A stretch of DNA of 43,539 nt from positions 1 to 43,539 of the forward strand of contig CAKONI010000005.1 of the NCBI GenBank assembly GCA_934097105.1, given 5' to 3'. Positions 9,624 through 17,141 of the stretch are shown one piece after another; positions within the stretch are counted from its first letter, which is position 1, and every line of letters begins with the position of its first letter. A program made the translations under genes and the position numbers. The notes under the pieces were generated by a model. It was not told the DNA's origin. It saw only the letters and a list, made by a program, of their open reading frames with translations, and ran no database searches. This stretch comes from an uncultured Bacilli bacterium (lineage in GTDB: Bacteria; Bacillota_I; Bacilli_A; RF39; UBA660).

Positions 9624-9632
9624 TGTTATAAT
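9624..9632 (+). promoter_or_regulatory. Extended -10 promoter of the first acyltransferase gene
   Basis: TGTTATAAT lies 34 nt before the start codon and just after the preceding terminator, so this gene has its own promoter. Confidence 0.6.
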
Positions 9633-9666
9633 AACCAAAGAAAAAACAAGAACTGGGGGAAAAACA

Positions 9667-10665
9667 ATGAAAAATTATGGAATAAGAAATTTTAAATATG
9701 CAAACGTAGAAAACTTCACATCAAATACCGGAATAAAATTAAGAAGAGCAATAAATCCAGCACTAAGACCAATACTAAAATTAGCAACCGATGGAAAAAT
9801 ATGTCTAACAAAAAAATTAAGTTTAGAAGAAAATCAAGAAAACAAAGAAGAAAAATACTATCCAGATTTGGAAAAAGGCAAGCCATACATCTTTGTATCA
9901 ACACATAACTTTGTCGAAGACTCAATTGCAAACTTAGCAACAATAGACAGAAATGTATACCTATTATTTGGAACATCCGATCAACTAGAAGTTAACAAAG
10001 ACATGTACTTCGCTTGGCTTAATGGTTTCGTATACGTAGATAGAAAAGATGAAAAAAATAGAAAAGAAGCCCTTCAAAAATTAGAAAGATTACTAAACGC
10101 TGGAACAAGTGTATTAATATTTCCAGAAGGAGGTTTCAACAACACAGAAAACTTACTTTGCCAAAAACTCTTTTCAAGTCCATACATACTAGCCAAAAAA
10201 ACAGGATGCGAAGTAGTACCCATCGCTCCATATAATGAATTTGGTAAAAAAGAAATATATATGAAATTCGCAGATCCAATAGACTTAAAAGAATTCTCAT
10301 CAAAAGAAGAAGCAAACTTATACCTAAGAGACATTCTATCAACACTTCTTTATGAAAACCTATTAGAAAATGCACCACACATAAAAAGAAGTAGTTTAGG
10401 AAAAGATCCTAGAATGGACTACATGATAGAACGAGCAAAAGAATATCAAAAAACAAAATGGACAAAAGATGTTTTTGATGAAGAACTAACAAGATACTTA
10501 GATAAAGATGATAAAGAACTAATAAGTTTAAGAGAAAGTATAGACAAGATTGAGGTAACAGAAAAAAATGCCCACATATTAGGACCAACATTAGTAAGAA
10601 GAAAAGAAGACGAAAAATATAATTTTAATAAATTTATGCACAATAATTGGAATAAAAAACTATAA
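9667..10665 (+). CDS. PlsC-like 1-acylglycerol-phosphate acyltransferase family protein
   Basis: 332 aa, predicted to transfer a fatty-acyl group to a glycerolipid or similar acceptor at the membrane. The acyltransferase HX4D motif is HNFVED (His80-Asp85) and the acceptor-binding block is FPEGGFN (152-158). There is no clear transmembrane helix, so it would be a peripheral or monotopic enzyme. The C-terminal ~110 residues are highly charged and have no counterpart in a minimal PlsC. The ribosome site GGGGG lies 8 nt before the ATG, and GGGGGAAAAACA-ATG is identical to the leader of the acyl-ligase gene. It sits between the two pseudokinase genes. A housekeeping PlsC role or a specialised lipid role are both possible. 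Confidence 0.8.
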   Translation: MKNYGIRNFKYANVENFTSNTGIKLRRAINPALRPILKLATDGKICLTKKLSLEENQENKEEKYYPDLEKGKPYIFVSTHNFVEDSIANLATIDRNVYLLFGTSDQLEVNKDMYFAWLNGFVYVDRKDEKNRKEALQKLERLLNAGTSVLIFPEGGFNNTENLLCQKLFSSPYILAKKTGCEVVPIAPYNEFGKKEIYMKFADPIDLKEFSSKEEANLYLRDILSTLLYENLLENAPHIKRSSLGKDPRMDYMIERAKEYQKTKWTKDVFDEELTRYLDKDDKELISLRESIDKIEVTEKNAHILGPTLVRRKEDEKYNFNKFMHNNWNKKL

Positions 10666-10695
10666 TTTTTATTCCATTTTTCTTACCAAAAAATA

Positions 10696-10724
10696 TTGCC
10701 TTCACAAAACAATTTTGTTACAAT
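10696..10724 (+). promoter_or_regulatory. Promoter of pseudokinase B
   Basis: TTGCCT and TACAAT are separated by 17 nt, and the -10 is preceded by TGT (extended form). The start codon is 22 nt downstream. Confidence 0.65.
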
Positions 10725-10746
10725 GTTACTAAAGTAGGAGGTCTTT

Positions 10747-12585
10747 ATGAAATTTAATTCAATGGAATTTGAAATACCCTTAATGTCATTTATATTTATT
10801 TTACTATTAGTAATAATTTTTTACTCAAAAAAAAGAGTAAACTATGAAGAAAACAAAGCATATAAAATAATTTTAATAACATCCTTAATTTCATCTGGTT
10901 TAGACACAATAGTACACACCATAAGCGCTTTAACAACTCTAGAACAATTAAACACAAAATACTACTTTTTAGTAGACTACATAAATAAACTAGTATCCAC
11001 CTCATTTGTAATAATATTCACATCTTTACTAGGCTACGTCCTATTAATATCATATAAAAAAGTAAGAGAAAATAAAGAAATACTATGGAAAGGAATACTT
11101 ATAACAAACATCATATTTTTCATCATAGTAAATTTTACACATGTAACAATAACAGAAGAAGCATTCGCAAGAAACACAACCGGACCTACAATTACCTTAG
11201 GATACCTACTAGTAGCCATTTCCTTAATATCATCCATGGTAGTAAATATCAAAAACTTCAAAAAAAACGATAAAAGATACTACACAATATTCCTAATCGC
11301 ATTAATAATGATCTTTCTATACATACTATCATTAGTTTATCGTGGACTAATAATATATGACTTAATAAGTGCTTTACTTTGCTATATAATGTATTTCACA
11401 ATAGAAAATCCAGATATACAAACAATAAATACACTTTTAAGAAATAAAGAACTAGTAGAAAAATCAGTAAATGATAAATCAAACTTACTATTTAGAATTT
11501 CACAAGAAATGAAAAAACCAGTAAAAGAAATAATAAAAAACACAAAAAACTATGAACAAACAACAAGCAAAGAAAAAAGGCAAGAAATAATAAACAAAAT
11601 ACAGCAAGATGCAAACAGTGCCTACTTTATAATAAATGACATAACAGACATCTCATCAATGGACGTAAAAAAGATAAAAATATATCAAGAAAAATATCTA
11701 ACAGAAAAACTATTCCAAGACATAAAAGTAATAACAAAAAACAAATTAAAAACCAAAGAAAAAGAAAACAAAATAGAATTAAGTTTCAAAAAACTAAGCG
11801 AATGTCCAAAATATTTATATGGCGATTATGTAAAATTAAAACAAATACTATTATCAATCATCTCAAATGCAATACAACATACAGAAAAAGGCTTCATAGA
11901 CATAGAAATAGAAGCAATAACAAGATATAATATAGCAAGATTAATATTTATAATAAAAGACTCTGGATGTGGAATGAGTATAGAAAAAATAAATGAACTT
12001 CTAGAAACAAATGACGATCTAGATATTAAAAAATTTCAAAATAAAGACAACCTAGAATTAAAATTACCTACAGTAATAAAAATATTAAAATTACTCGGAG
12101 GCTCAATAAATATAAAAAGTGAAGAGCAAAAAGGTACAATCATAACAGTAGTAATAGATCAAAAAATAGAAGAAAACAAAGAAAATAGTGCTATAAAAGA
12201 AGCGAAAAAATATAACCTAAACGTAAAAAGTCGTAAAAGAGTACTAGTAGCAACCGATACAAACCTAGAAAGTATAGAAAACGCTCTATCAAAATACGAT
12301 ATAGACATAATAACAACCCTAATGGGAAAAGATGTAATAGATAAAATAAATCAAGGAGATAAATTTGACTTAATTCTATTAAAAGATGAACTAAAACCAG
12401 AATCCGCTTACACAGTACAAAAAGAATTAAAGAAAAATAAAAAATTCCAAACCCCAATTATAATAATGATAGAAAAAGACAAAGAATTTATAAAAAAACA
12501 CTTCATAAAAGACGGATTTACAGACTGCATAGTAATGGATGACAACTTAAATGATTTCAAAAAAATAGTAGATAAGTACTTGTAA
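10747..12585 (+). CDS. 7-TM hybrid histidine-kinase-like protein, predicted pseudokinase (copy B)
   Basis: 612 aa, a paralogue of the protein at 7761 with the same order of parts: ~7 membrane segments (1-220), HisKA-like helix, HATPase-like domain, receiver-like domain. It has the same losses: SQEMKKP with Gln253 at the H-box position, DNLELKL for the G2 lid, and LILLKDEL in the receiver. The N-box (SIISNAIQHT) and G1 (DSGCGM) are kept. Both proteins share a TGP motif in the membrane region and an ENPD motif at its exit. The TAGGAGG ribosome site is 5 nt from the ATG. Two paralogues with the same set of lost residues suggest the family was already non-catalytic before duplication, not that one copy recently decayed. 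It has its own promoter and terminator and lies directly before ftsA. Confidence 0.75.
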   Translation: MKFNSMEFEIPLMSFIFILLLVIIFYSKKRVNYEENKAYKIILITSLISSGLDTIVHTISALTTLEQLNTKYYFLVDYINKLVSTSFVIIFTSLLGYVLLISYKKVRENKEILWKGILITNIIFFIIVNFTHVTITEEAFARNTTGPTITLGYLLVAISLISSMVVNIKNFKKNDKRYYTIFLIALIMIFLYILSLVYRGLIIYDLISALLCYIMYFTIENPDIQTINTLLRNKELVEKSVNDKSNLLFRISQEMKKPVKEIIKNTKNYEQTTSKEKRQEIINKIQQDANSAYFIINDITDISSMDVKKIKIYQEKYLTEKLFQDIKVITKNKLKTKEKENKIELSFKKLSECPKYLYGDYVKLKQILLSIISNAIQHTEKGFIDIEIEAITRYNIARLIFIIKDSGCGMSIEKINELLETNDDLDIKKFQNKDNLELKLPTVIKILKLLGGSINIKSEEQKGTIITVVIDQKIEENKENSAIKEAKKYNLNVKSRKRVLVATDTNLESIENALSKYDIDIITTLMGKDVIDKINQGDKFDLILLKDELKPESAYTVQKELKKNKKFQTPIIIMIEKDKEFIKKHFIKDGFTDCIVMDDNLNDFKKIVDKYL

Positions 12586-12604
12586 TAAGGGTACTTATCT
12601 TTTC
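12157..12604 (+). repeat. Near-identical 3' block shared by the two pseudokinases, copy B
   Basis: Partner of 9159-9608. Four residue differences in 142, the terminator stem is conserved, and the sequence after the T-run (CATTTTAAAAAAAAT versus TATTTTAAAAAAAAT) still matches. Similarity is lost beyond that. Confidence 0.9.
12571..12604 (+). terminator. Terminator of pseudokinase B, overlapping its stop codon
   Basis: GATAAGTAC (coding) pairs with GTACTTATC (12591-12599), followed by TTTT. Same design as at 9573. Confidence 0.85.
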
Positions 12605-12619
12605 ATTTTAAAAAAAATC

Positions 12620-12648
12620 TTGCAACTATAATCTTTATATTGTATAAT
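12620..12648 (+). promoter_or_regulatory. Promoter of ftsA-ftsZ
   Basis: TTGCAA, 17 nt, TATAAT: a near-consensus housekeeping promoter directly before ftsA. Confidence 0.75.
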
Positions 12649-12674
12649 TTTATTGAGGTATAAGAGGGATGCAT

Positions 12675-13910
12675 ATGAGAAAGATTTATACAAGTATTGA
12701 CATAGGTACTGACGAAATAAAAGCAGTTACCATAGAAGATTATAACGAAAAACTAAATGTACTTGCAACCGCTAGTGTAAAAACAAAAGGCGTAAAAAGA
12801 GGATTAATCGTAGACGCAAACCAAATAACAAGCGCCCTAAAAAAAGTAATAAAAACACTAGAAAGCAAACTAGGAACCAAAGTAGAACAAGTACTAGCAA
12901 TCGTACCATCTAACAACATAGACATAAACATAACAATGGCAGAAGTAAATATAACAAACGAAAATAAAATAATAACAGGAAGCAAAATCTTTTCATGCCT
13001 ACAAAAATCATTAAAAAATAATGTAGAAAGCGACATGGAAGTAGTAGGTATAATGCCAATAGAATACAAAATAGATGGAATAAAAAAAGTAAAAAATCCT
13101 CTAGGCTTAGAAGGAAGTACCCTAGCAGCAAAATCCGTAGTAGTCTCAGTACCTAAAAAAAATGTTTACTCAGTAGTCGGAATCCTAGAAAGTATAGGAA
13201 TTGAAGTAGTAGACATTACAATTTCATCAATCGCAGATTACTATGCAGCAAAAGACAAAGAACTAGACAAAGAAGTAGTTTCCCTAATAAATATAGGAAA
13301 AGAAAAAACAGTCATATCCGTCTTCAACAAAGGAATCTTAATAAAAGAAAAAATATTACCATCAGGGGGAGACGAAATTGACAAAGTATTAGAATTTAAC
13401 TACAAAACAGATATGCAAGAATCAAAAAGAATAAAAGAAGAATATGGAGTAGCCAGTAGAAGATATGCAGATGGCGACGAAAACTATCAAATAACAAATA
13501 GATTAAACCAAAAAATAGACATAAATCAGTATATGTTATCAGAATTAATAGAATTTAAACTAGTAGAAATGCTAAAAAATATGAAAAATGAAATAAATAT
13601 CTTAACAAATCGCGAAATAAGTTATATAATAGTAACAGGAGCAATAGGATCTATGCTAGGCTTTAATGCTCTTTTAGAAGATACATATGGACGAAAAGGA
13701 CAAGTTTTAAATAATAATATAATAGGAATAAGAGATAATAAATACTCGAGTGCATATGGATCAATAAGATATTTTATTGACAAACTTAATTTAAGAGAAA
13801 AAGAATATACAATGTTTATAGATGAAAAAGTTGATGAAATGCTAAAAGTAAGAAAAAAAATGGGGACAGGCAGTGCACTAGGAAAAATATTTGGAAAAAT
13901 ATTTGAATAA
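12675..13910 (+). CDS. ftsA: Cell division protein FtsA
   Basis: Actin-like protein that tethers FtsZ filaments to the membrane and starts divisome assembly; about 411 aa, normal length. The N-terminal phosphate-1 loop is SIDIGTDEIKAV, the SHS2/1C insert follows, the adenosine motif is VTGAIGSMLGF, and the C-terminal GSALGKIFGKIFE is the amphipathic membrane-targeting helix. Two ATGs are possible: 12669 (GAGGT 9 nt upstream) or 12675 (AAGAGGG 6 nt upstream); the second is chosen because its ribosome site is stronger. ftsZ follows after 12 bp. It lies downstream of the pseudokinase/lipid genes instead of the usual mur-ftsQ cluster. Confidence 0.93.
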   Translation: MRKIYTSIDIGTDEIKAVTIEDYNEKLNVLATASVKTKGVKRGLIVDANQITSALKKVIKTLESKLGTKVEQVLAIVPSNNIDINITMAEVNITNENKIITGSKIFSCLQKSLKNNVESDMEVVGIMPIEYKIDGIKKVKNPLGLEGSTLAAKSVVVSVPKKNVYSVVGILESIGIEVVDITISSIADYYAAKDKELDKEVVSLINIGKEKTVISVFNKGILIKEKILPSGGDEIDKVLEFNYKTDMQESKRIKEEYGVASRRYADGDENYQITNRLNQKIDINQYMLSELIEFKLVEMLKNMKNEINILTNREISYIIVTGAIGSMLGFNALLEDTYGRKGQVLNNNIIGIRDNKYSSAYGSIRYFIDKLNLREKEYTMFIDEKVDEMLKVRKKMGTGSALGKIFGKIFE

Positions 13911-13922
13911 GGAGATGAAGTT

Positions 13923-15002
13923 ATGTTTGATTTAGCAATGATGGACCAACTGGCAAAAATAAAAGTAATCGGAGTTGGCGGCGGCGGGGGAAACGCCATA
14001 AACAGAATGATTGACGCAGGAGTACGTGGAGTAGATTTCATTGTGGTAAACACAGATGCACAAGTGCTTAATGCATCAAAAGCAGAAAACAAAATTCAAC
14101 TTGGTAAACTAGGAGCAGGCGGAAACCCAGAAAAAGGAAAAGAAGCTGCAGTAAAAGCAAAAAAAGAATTAGAAGAATGCCTAAAAGGAGCAGACATGGT
14201 ATTTATAACATGCGGTATGGGCGGAGGAACCGGAACAGGTGCAGCCCCAGTAATCGCAGAAATAGCCCAAAACCTTGGAGCATTAACTGTAGCCATAGTA
14301 ACAAGACCATTCTCATTCGAAGGCAAAAGAAGAATGGACAATGCCTTAATAGGTATCGAAGAATTAAAAAAACATGTAGATACACTAATAGTAATACCAA
14401 ATGATAGATTAAGAGAAATAATAGATAAATCTACATCAATGTTAGACGCCTTCAAAGAAGTAGATAACGTTCTATTACGTGGAGTACAATCAATATCAGA
14501 TCTAATCGCCGTAGTAGGACTAGTAAACCTAGACTTCGCCGATATCCGTGCAGTAATGGAAAAATCAGGAAACGCAATAATAGGTATAGGTATAGGTATG
14601 GGAGAAGATAGAGCAATCGAAGCAGCAAAACAAGCAGTTTCATCTCCACTACTTGAAACATCAATCCATGGAGCAACCGATGCAATCATAAATATAACCG
14701 GAGGCGCAAATCTAACACTATTCGAAGCAGAACAAGCCGCAGAAGTAGTAAGAGCAGCAGCCAACACAGATATAAATACAATATTCGGTTCAGTAATCAA
14801 TGAAAACCTAACAGATGAAGTAATCGTAACCGTAATAGCAACCGGCTTTGATAAGAAAAATAAAAAACAACCACTATATAACCCATTAAACAAAATGGAA
14901 AACAAAGAAGAAAGTTATATAGACGACGATGACGATACAACATCTGGTGGATTTGAACCACAAGAAATAGAAATACCAACATTTATGCATAGAAATTTCT
15001 AA
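13923..15002 (+). CDS. ftsZ: Cell division GTPase FtsZ
   Basis: Tubulin-like GTPase that forms the Z-ring at mid-cell; 359 aa. The signature GGGTGTG is at 100-106, the T7 synergy loop is NLDFADI near residue 203, and the core ends near residue 320. A short acidic linker (DDDDD with intervening residues) leads to the C-terminal peptide IPTFMHRNF, which binds FtsA and other partners. The AAGGAG site lies 6-7 nt before the ATG. It forms an operon with ftsA and is ended by a strong terminator. Confidence 0.96.
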   Translation: MFDLAMMDQLAKIKVIGVGGGGGNAINRMIDAGVRGVDFIVVNTDAQVLNASKAENKIQLGKLGAGGNPEKGKEAAVKAKKELEECLKGADMVFITCGMGGGTGTGAAPVIAEIAQNLGALTVAIVTRPFSFEGKRRMDNALIGIEELKKHVDTLIVIPNDRLREIIDKSTSMLDAFKEVDNVLLRGVQSISDLIAVVGLVNLDFADIRAVMEKSGNAIIGIGIGMGEDRAIEAAKQAVSSPLLETSIHGATDAIINITGGANLTLFEAEQAAEVVRAAANTDINTIFGSVINENLTDEVIVTVIATGFDKKNKKQPLYNPLNKMENKEESYIDDDDDTTSGGFEPQEIEIPTFMHRNF

Positions 15003-15023
15003 GAGTAGCAATACTCTTTTTTT
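15002..15023 (+). terminator. Terminator of ftsAZ
   Basis: AGAGTA, GCAA tetraloop (GNRA type), TACTCT, then TTTTTT. The first base is the last base of the ftsZ stop codon. Confidence 0.9.
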
Positions 15024-15028
15024 GTTGA

Positions 15029-15057
15029 TTTACATTTAAAAATATATATGATATAAT
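15029..15057 (+). promoter_or_regulatory. Promoter of the second acyltransferase gene
   Basis: TTTACA, 17 nt, TATAAT, with the -10 extended as TGATATAAT. Confidence 0.65.
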
Positions 15058-15108
15058 CATCACGTAATAACTTTTATTAAAAATGTTATGAACAAGGGGG
15101 AAACCAAA

Positions 15109-16062
15109 ATGGAAAAATTTGAAAAGAAAACTTTACATGAAAAAAGAAAAATGAATATAGAAGAGTTAATTAAATACTACACTGAATACAGAATCCATTG
15201 TTACAACAAAGGAGATAAATTAAAAGGAATCAACCTAAGAAAAAAAATCCACTTTTTATGTAATGCAATACTTAAAATCGATCAAACTCTCTCTAAAGAA
15301 AAAAACGTTGTAATCTCTGATAAAAGTAGCAACAATGACAACAAACCAAAAATATTCGCCTGCACTCACATCGGAGGAAATGACATCCAAAGAACATTTC
15401 AAGTTATAAAAAAGCCTGCTTATTTAATGCTTGGCGATCCCGGTATACTATATAAAATGCCAATATATAAAGCCTTAGAACTGAACGGAGTAATTCCTCT
15501 AGAAACAAAAAATAAAACTGATAGAAAAATCGCCTACAATAGAGCAATTGAACTATTAAATAAAGGGGGAAATCTATTAATCTATCCAGAAGGCGCTTGG
15601 AACGTATCACCAAATGAACTAGTAATGAAAACATTTCCAGGCACTGTAAGAATGGCAAAAGAAACAGGAGTCGATATAGTACCAATCGCAGTAGAACAAT
15701 ACGATAAAACCTTTTACTTTAGTATCGGAGAAAACATAAAAATAGAAAAGACAACCCAAGAAAGTGAAAAAGAATTAAACCTTAAATTAAGAGACGAACT
15801 CGCTACTTTAAAATGGGAACTATTAAAAAAACAACCAAAATTACAAAAAAAAGACATCCCAAGTATAGAGAATTTTCAGTCTGAAATAATAGAAAGATGT
15901 AATTATGGATACGGCTTTTCCCTAGAAGACGCATTAAGTGAAAGTTTTCACGACAAAACTATTACAAGTGAAGAAGAAGTATTCAGTTTTCTAGATAATA
16001 TAGAATTAAAAAAAGAAAATGCTTTCCTAGCCAAACAAAAAACAAAAATATTAAAAATATAA
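15109..16062 (+). CDS. PlsC-like acyltransferase family protein
   Basis: 317 aa, second acyltransferase of the cluster. The HX4D motif is HIGGND (His87-Asp92) in a CTHIGG context, and the second block is YPEGAWN near 159-165, close to the FPEG of glycerol-phosphate acyltransferases. It is only distantly similar to the protein at 9667: the first 70 residues are a charged helical extension, and the Cys-Thr-His-Ile-Gly-Gly context is more like the LPLAT acyltransferases found near polysaccharide genes. The ATG at 15088 lies before the AAGGGGG ribosome site, so the ATG at 15109 is used. It has its own promoter and no evident terminator; a 58-bp repeat begins 10 bp after the stop. It could acylate a lipid or a wall/surface glycan. 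Confidence 0.75.
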   Translation: MEKFEKKTLHEKRKMNIEELIKYYTEYRIHCYNKGDKLKGINLRKKIHFLCNAILKIDQTLSKEKNVVISDKSSNNDNKPKIFACTHIGGNDIQRTFQVIKKPAYLMLGDPGILYKMPIYKALELNGVIPLETKNKTDRKIAYNRAIELLNKGGNLLIYPEGAWNVSPNELVMKTFPGTVRMAKETGVDIVPIAVEQYDKTFYFSIGENIKIEKTTQESEKELNLKLRDELATLKWELLKKQPKLQKKDIPSIENFQSEIIERCNYGYGFSLEDALSESFHDKTITSEEEVFSFLDNIELKKENAFLAKQKTKILKI

Positions 16063-16071
16063 AAAAAACAT

Positions 16072-16129
16072 GAAACATTATTTCCTAAAATTAAATGTAA
16101 ACTCTACCGTAAACTTTATCTCAAAAAGT
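16072..16129. repeat. 58-bp direct repeat, left copy
   Basis: It matches 22141-22198 at 52 of 58 positions, and all six differences are C/T changes. It contains two GTAAACT heptamers 12 bp apart. Read on the minus strand it holds TTGAGA, a 19-nt spacer with an imperfect dyad (AAAGTTTAC-G-GTAGAGTTT) and TACATT, a layout typical of MerR-family promoters. It marks the left border of the compositionally different segment. No target-site or integrase gene identifies it as an attachment site. Confidence 0.85.
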
Positions 16130-16138
16130 TTTTGAAGG

Positions 16139-16167
16139 TTGACATAATGAGATTTATAGTATACAAT
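16139..16167 (+). promoter_or_regulatory. Strong promoter at the left edge of the island
   Basis: TTGACA, 17 nt, TACAAT, starting 10 bp after the left repeat. It would drive the 28-codon ORF and the kinase/methyltransferase genes. Confidence 0.75.
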
Positions 16168-16198
16168 ACTAGTCATTATCAAAAAGAGGTGTTGTTAT

Positions 16199-16285
16199 AT
16201 GTTTACGTTTTTACCAGTTACAATTTTTTTCATATTTTTTCACCATCTTTTTATAAGAGCAAAAAGGTTTGTTTTTGTAGTATAA
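16199..16285 (+). CDS. 28-residue hydrophobic peptide, possible leader peptide
   Basis: The ORF starts with ATG about 8 nt after AGAGGTG and 32 nt after a strong -10, and ends at TAA. The peptide (MFTFLPVTIFFIFF...) is very rich in Phe and Ile with two His and a basic patch (RAKRF). It lies alone in the 311-bp gap before the kinase gene. It may be a translated leader for attenuation or a small membrane peptide; nothing shows which. The good ribosome site and promoter are the only evidence for translation. Confidence 0.45.
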   Translation: MFTFLPVTIFFIFFHHLFIRAKRFVFVV

Positions 16286-16294
16286 AGAAGCCAT

Positions 16295-16325
16295 GATATT
16301 TTAACAATAGTCATAATATCTTTTT
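16295..16325 (+). terminator. Weak terminator-like hairpin between leader ORF and kinase gene
   Basis: GATATT and AATATC, 14 nt apart, are followed by TTTTT. The stem is only six A+T-rich pairs, so it is marginal; its position between a leader ORF and the first structural gene is what makes it notable. The rest of the gap (16326-16373) shows nothing else. Confidence 0.25.
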
Positions 16326-16373
16326 CATTATTTAAATACAAATCTTGTAAAATGGGATGGAAGTGGAAATGGT

Positions 16374-17141
16374 ATGGAGATAATCTCATTAGAAGCGGGC
16401 AAAGTTATTGTTAAAGATAACGAAGTAATAAAAAAATCATCAGCATTAGAGTTAAATTATCTATTAAGTGCTTCTAAAATAATAAAAGGACAAAACATAT
16501 GTGTTGATGGAGTTGATTACACAATAAAAGTACCAGAAGTTTATGATTTTGTTGACAACAATATTATAATGGAAAGGTGTTATGGAGATAATTTAGAAAT
16601 TATGCTAAGGAATCATGATTCGCACAAAAAAGGAGTTATATATACTAACCAAATCTTAAAAGAGTTTTTGAATAAAAAATTTTTTTGGAAAGATTATGCA
16701 CCAAGAAATATTTTGATTGACAATAATAATATTTCTATAATGGATTTTGAACGTGGAATTGATAAAGAAAATACAGAATTGGTTTGTTATTTTTTAGATA
16801 GTGTATATGAGGAATATAGTTCATTTCTTCTTTCTGAAGAACGGATATTTAAAGAAGAAGACGTCTTTAAATTTGACCACAATAAAATGATACATATTAC
16901 AGAAATTAATAGTAAGAGAGTCAAAAATATACTTCAAAAACTTGGATATATAGATAACATACCCCTACATGCATATGCATCAGCAGTTAAAATGATAATA
17001 GTGAATGAGGAACCATATTTGCAAAACAACGATATTATTTACCCATTAATTGAATTAGAAGATTATATTGTAAATAATGGTTATGATAAGTACACAGAAA
17101 GAATAATAGGAGGTTATTATGAAAAAATTAAAGGTTTATAA
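16374..17141 (+). CDS. Kinase-fold protein (APH/Bud32-like phosphotransferase)
   Basis: 255 aa. The catalytic loop is KDYAPRNILID (Asp107, Asn112) and the metal-binding motif IMDFERG (Asp124), the pattern of small-molecule and atypical protein kinases (D-x4-N ... D-F-x). The N-lobe is short: IIMERCYG reads as the hinge, but there is no clear glycine loop, and the ATP-binding lysine cannot be assigned with confidence. Possible substrates are a sugar, an antibiotic, a lipid head group or a protein. The only in-frame start near a purine-rich site is the ATG at 16374; the ribosome site is weak. The gene overlaps the next one by 23 bp and its last codons contain that gene's ribosome site. TTA/ATT/AAT-rich codons differ from flanking genes. 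Confidence 0.65.
   Translation: MEIISLEAGKVIVKDNEVIKKSSALELNYLLSASKIIKGQNICVDGVDYTIKVPEVYDFVDNNIIMERCYGDNLEIMLRNHDSHKKGVIYTNQILKEFLNKKFFWKDYAPRNILIDNNNISIMDFERGIDKENTELVCYFLDSVYEEYSSFLLSEERIFKEEDVFKFDHNKMIHITEINSKRVKNILQKLGYIDNIPLHAYASAVKMIIVNEEPYLQNNDIIYPLIELEDYIVNNGYDKYTERIIGGYYEKIKGL

Noticed and set aside
14096..14905. 269-codon minus-strand reading frame opposite ftsZ
   Set aside because: It is the antisense of a confidently identified gene, has Ser/Ile-rich composition typical of reversed A-rich code, and no ribosome site.
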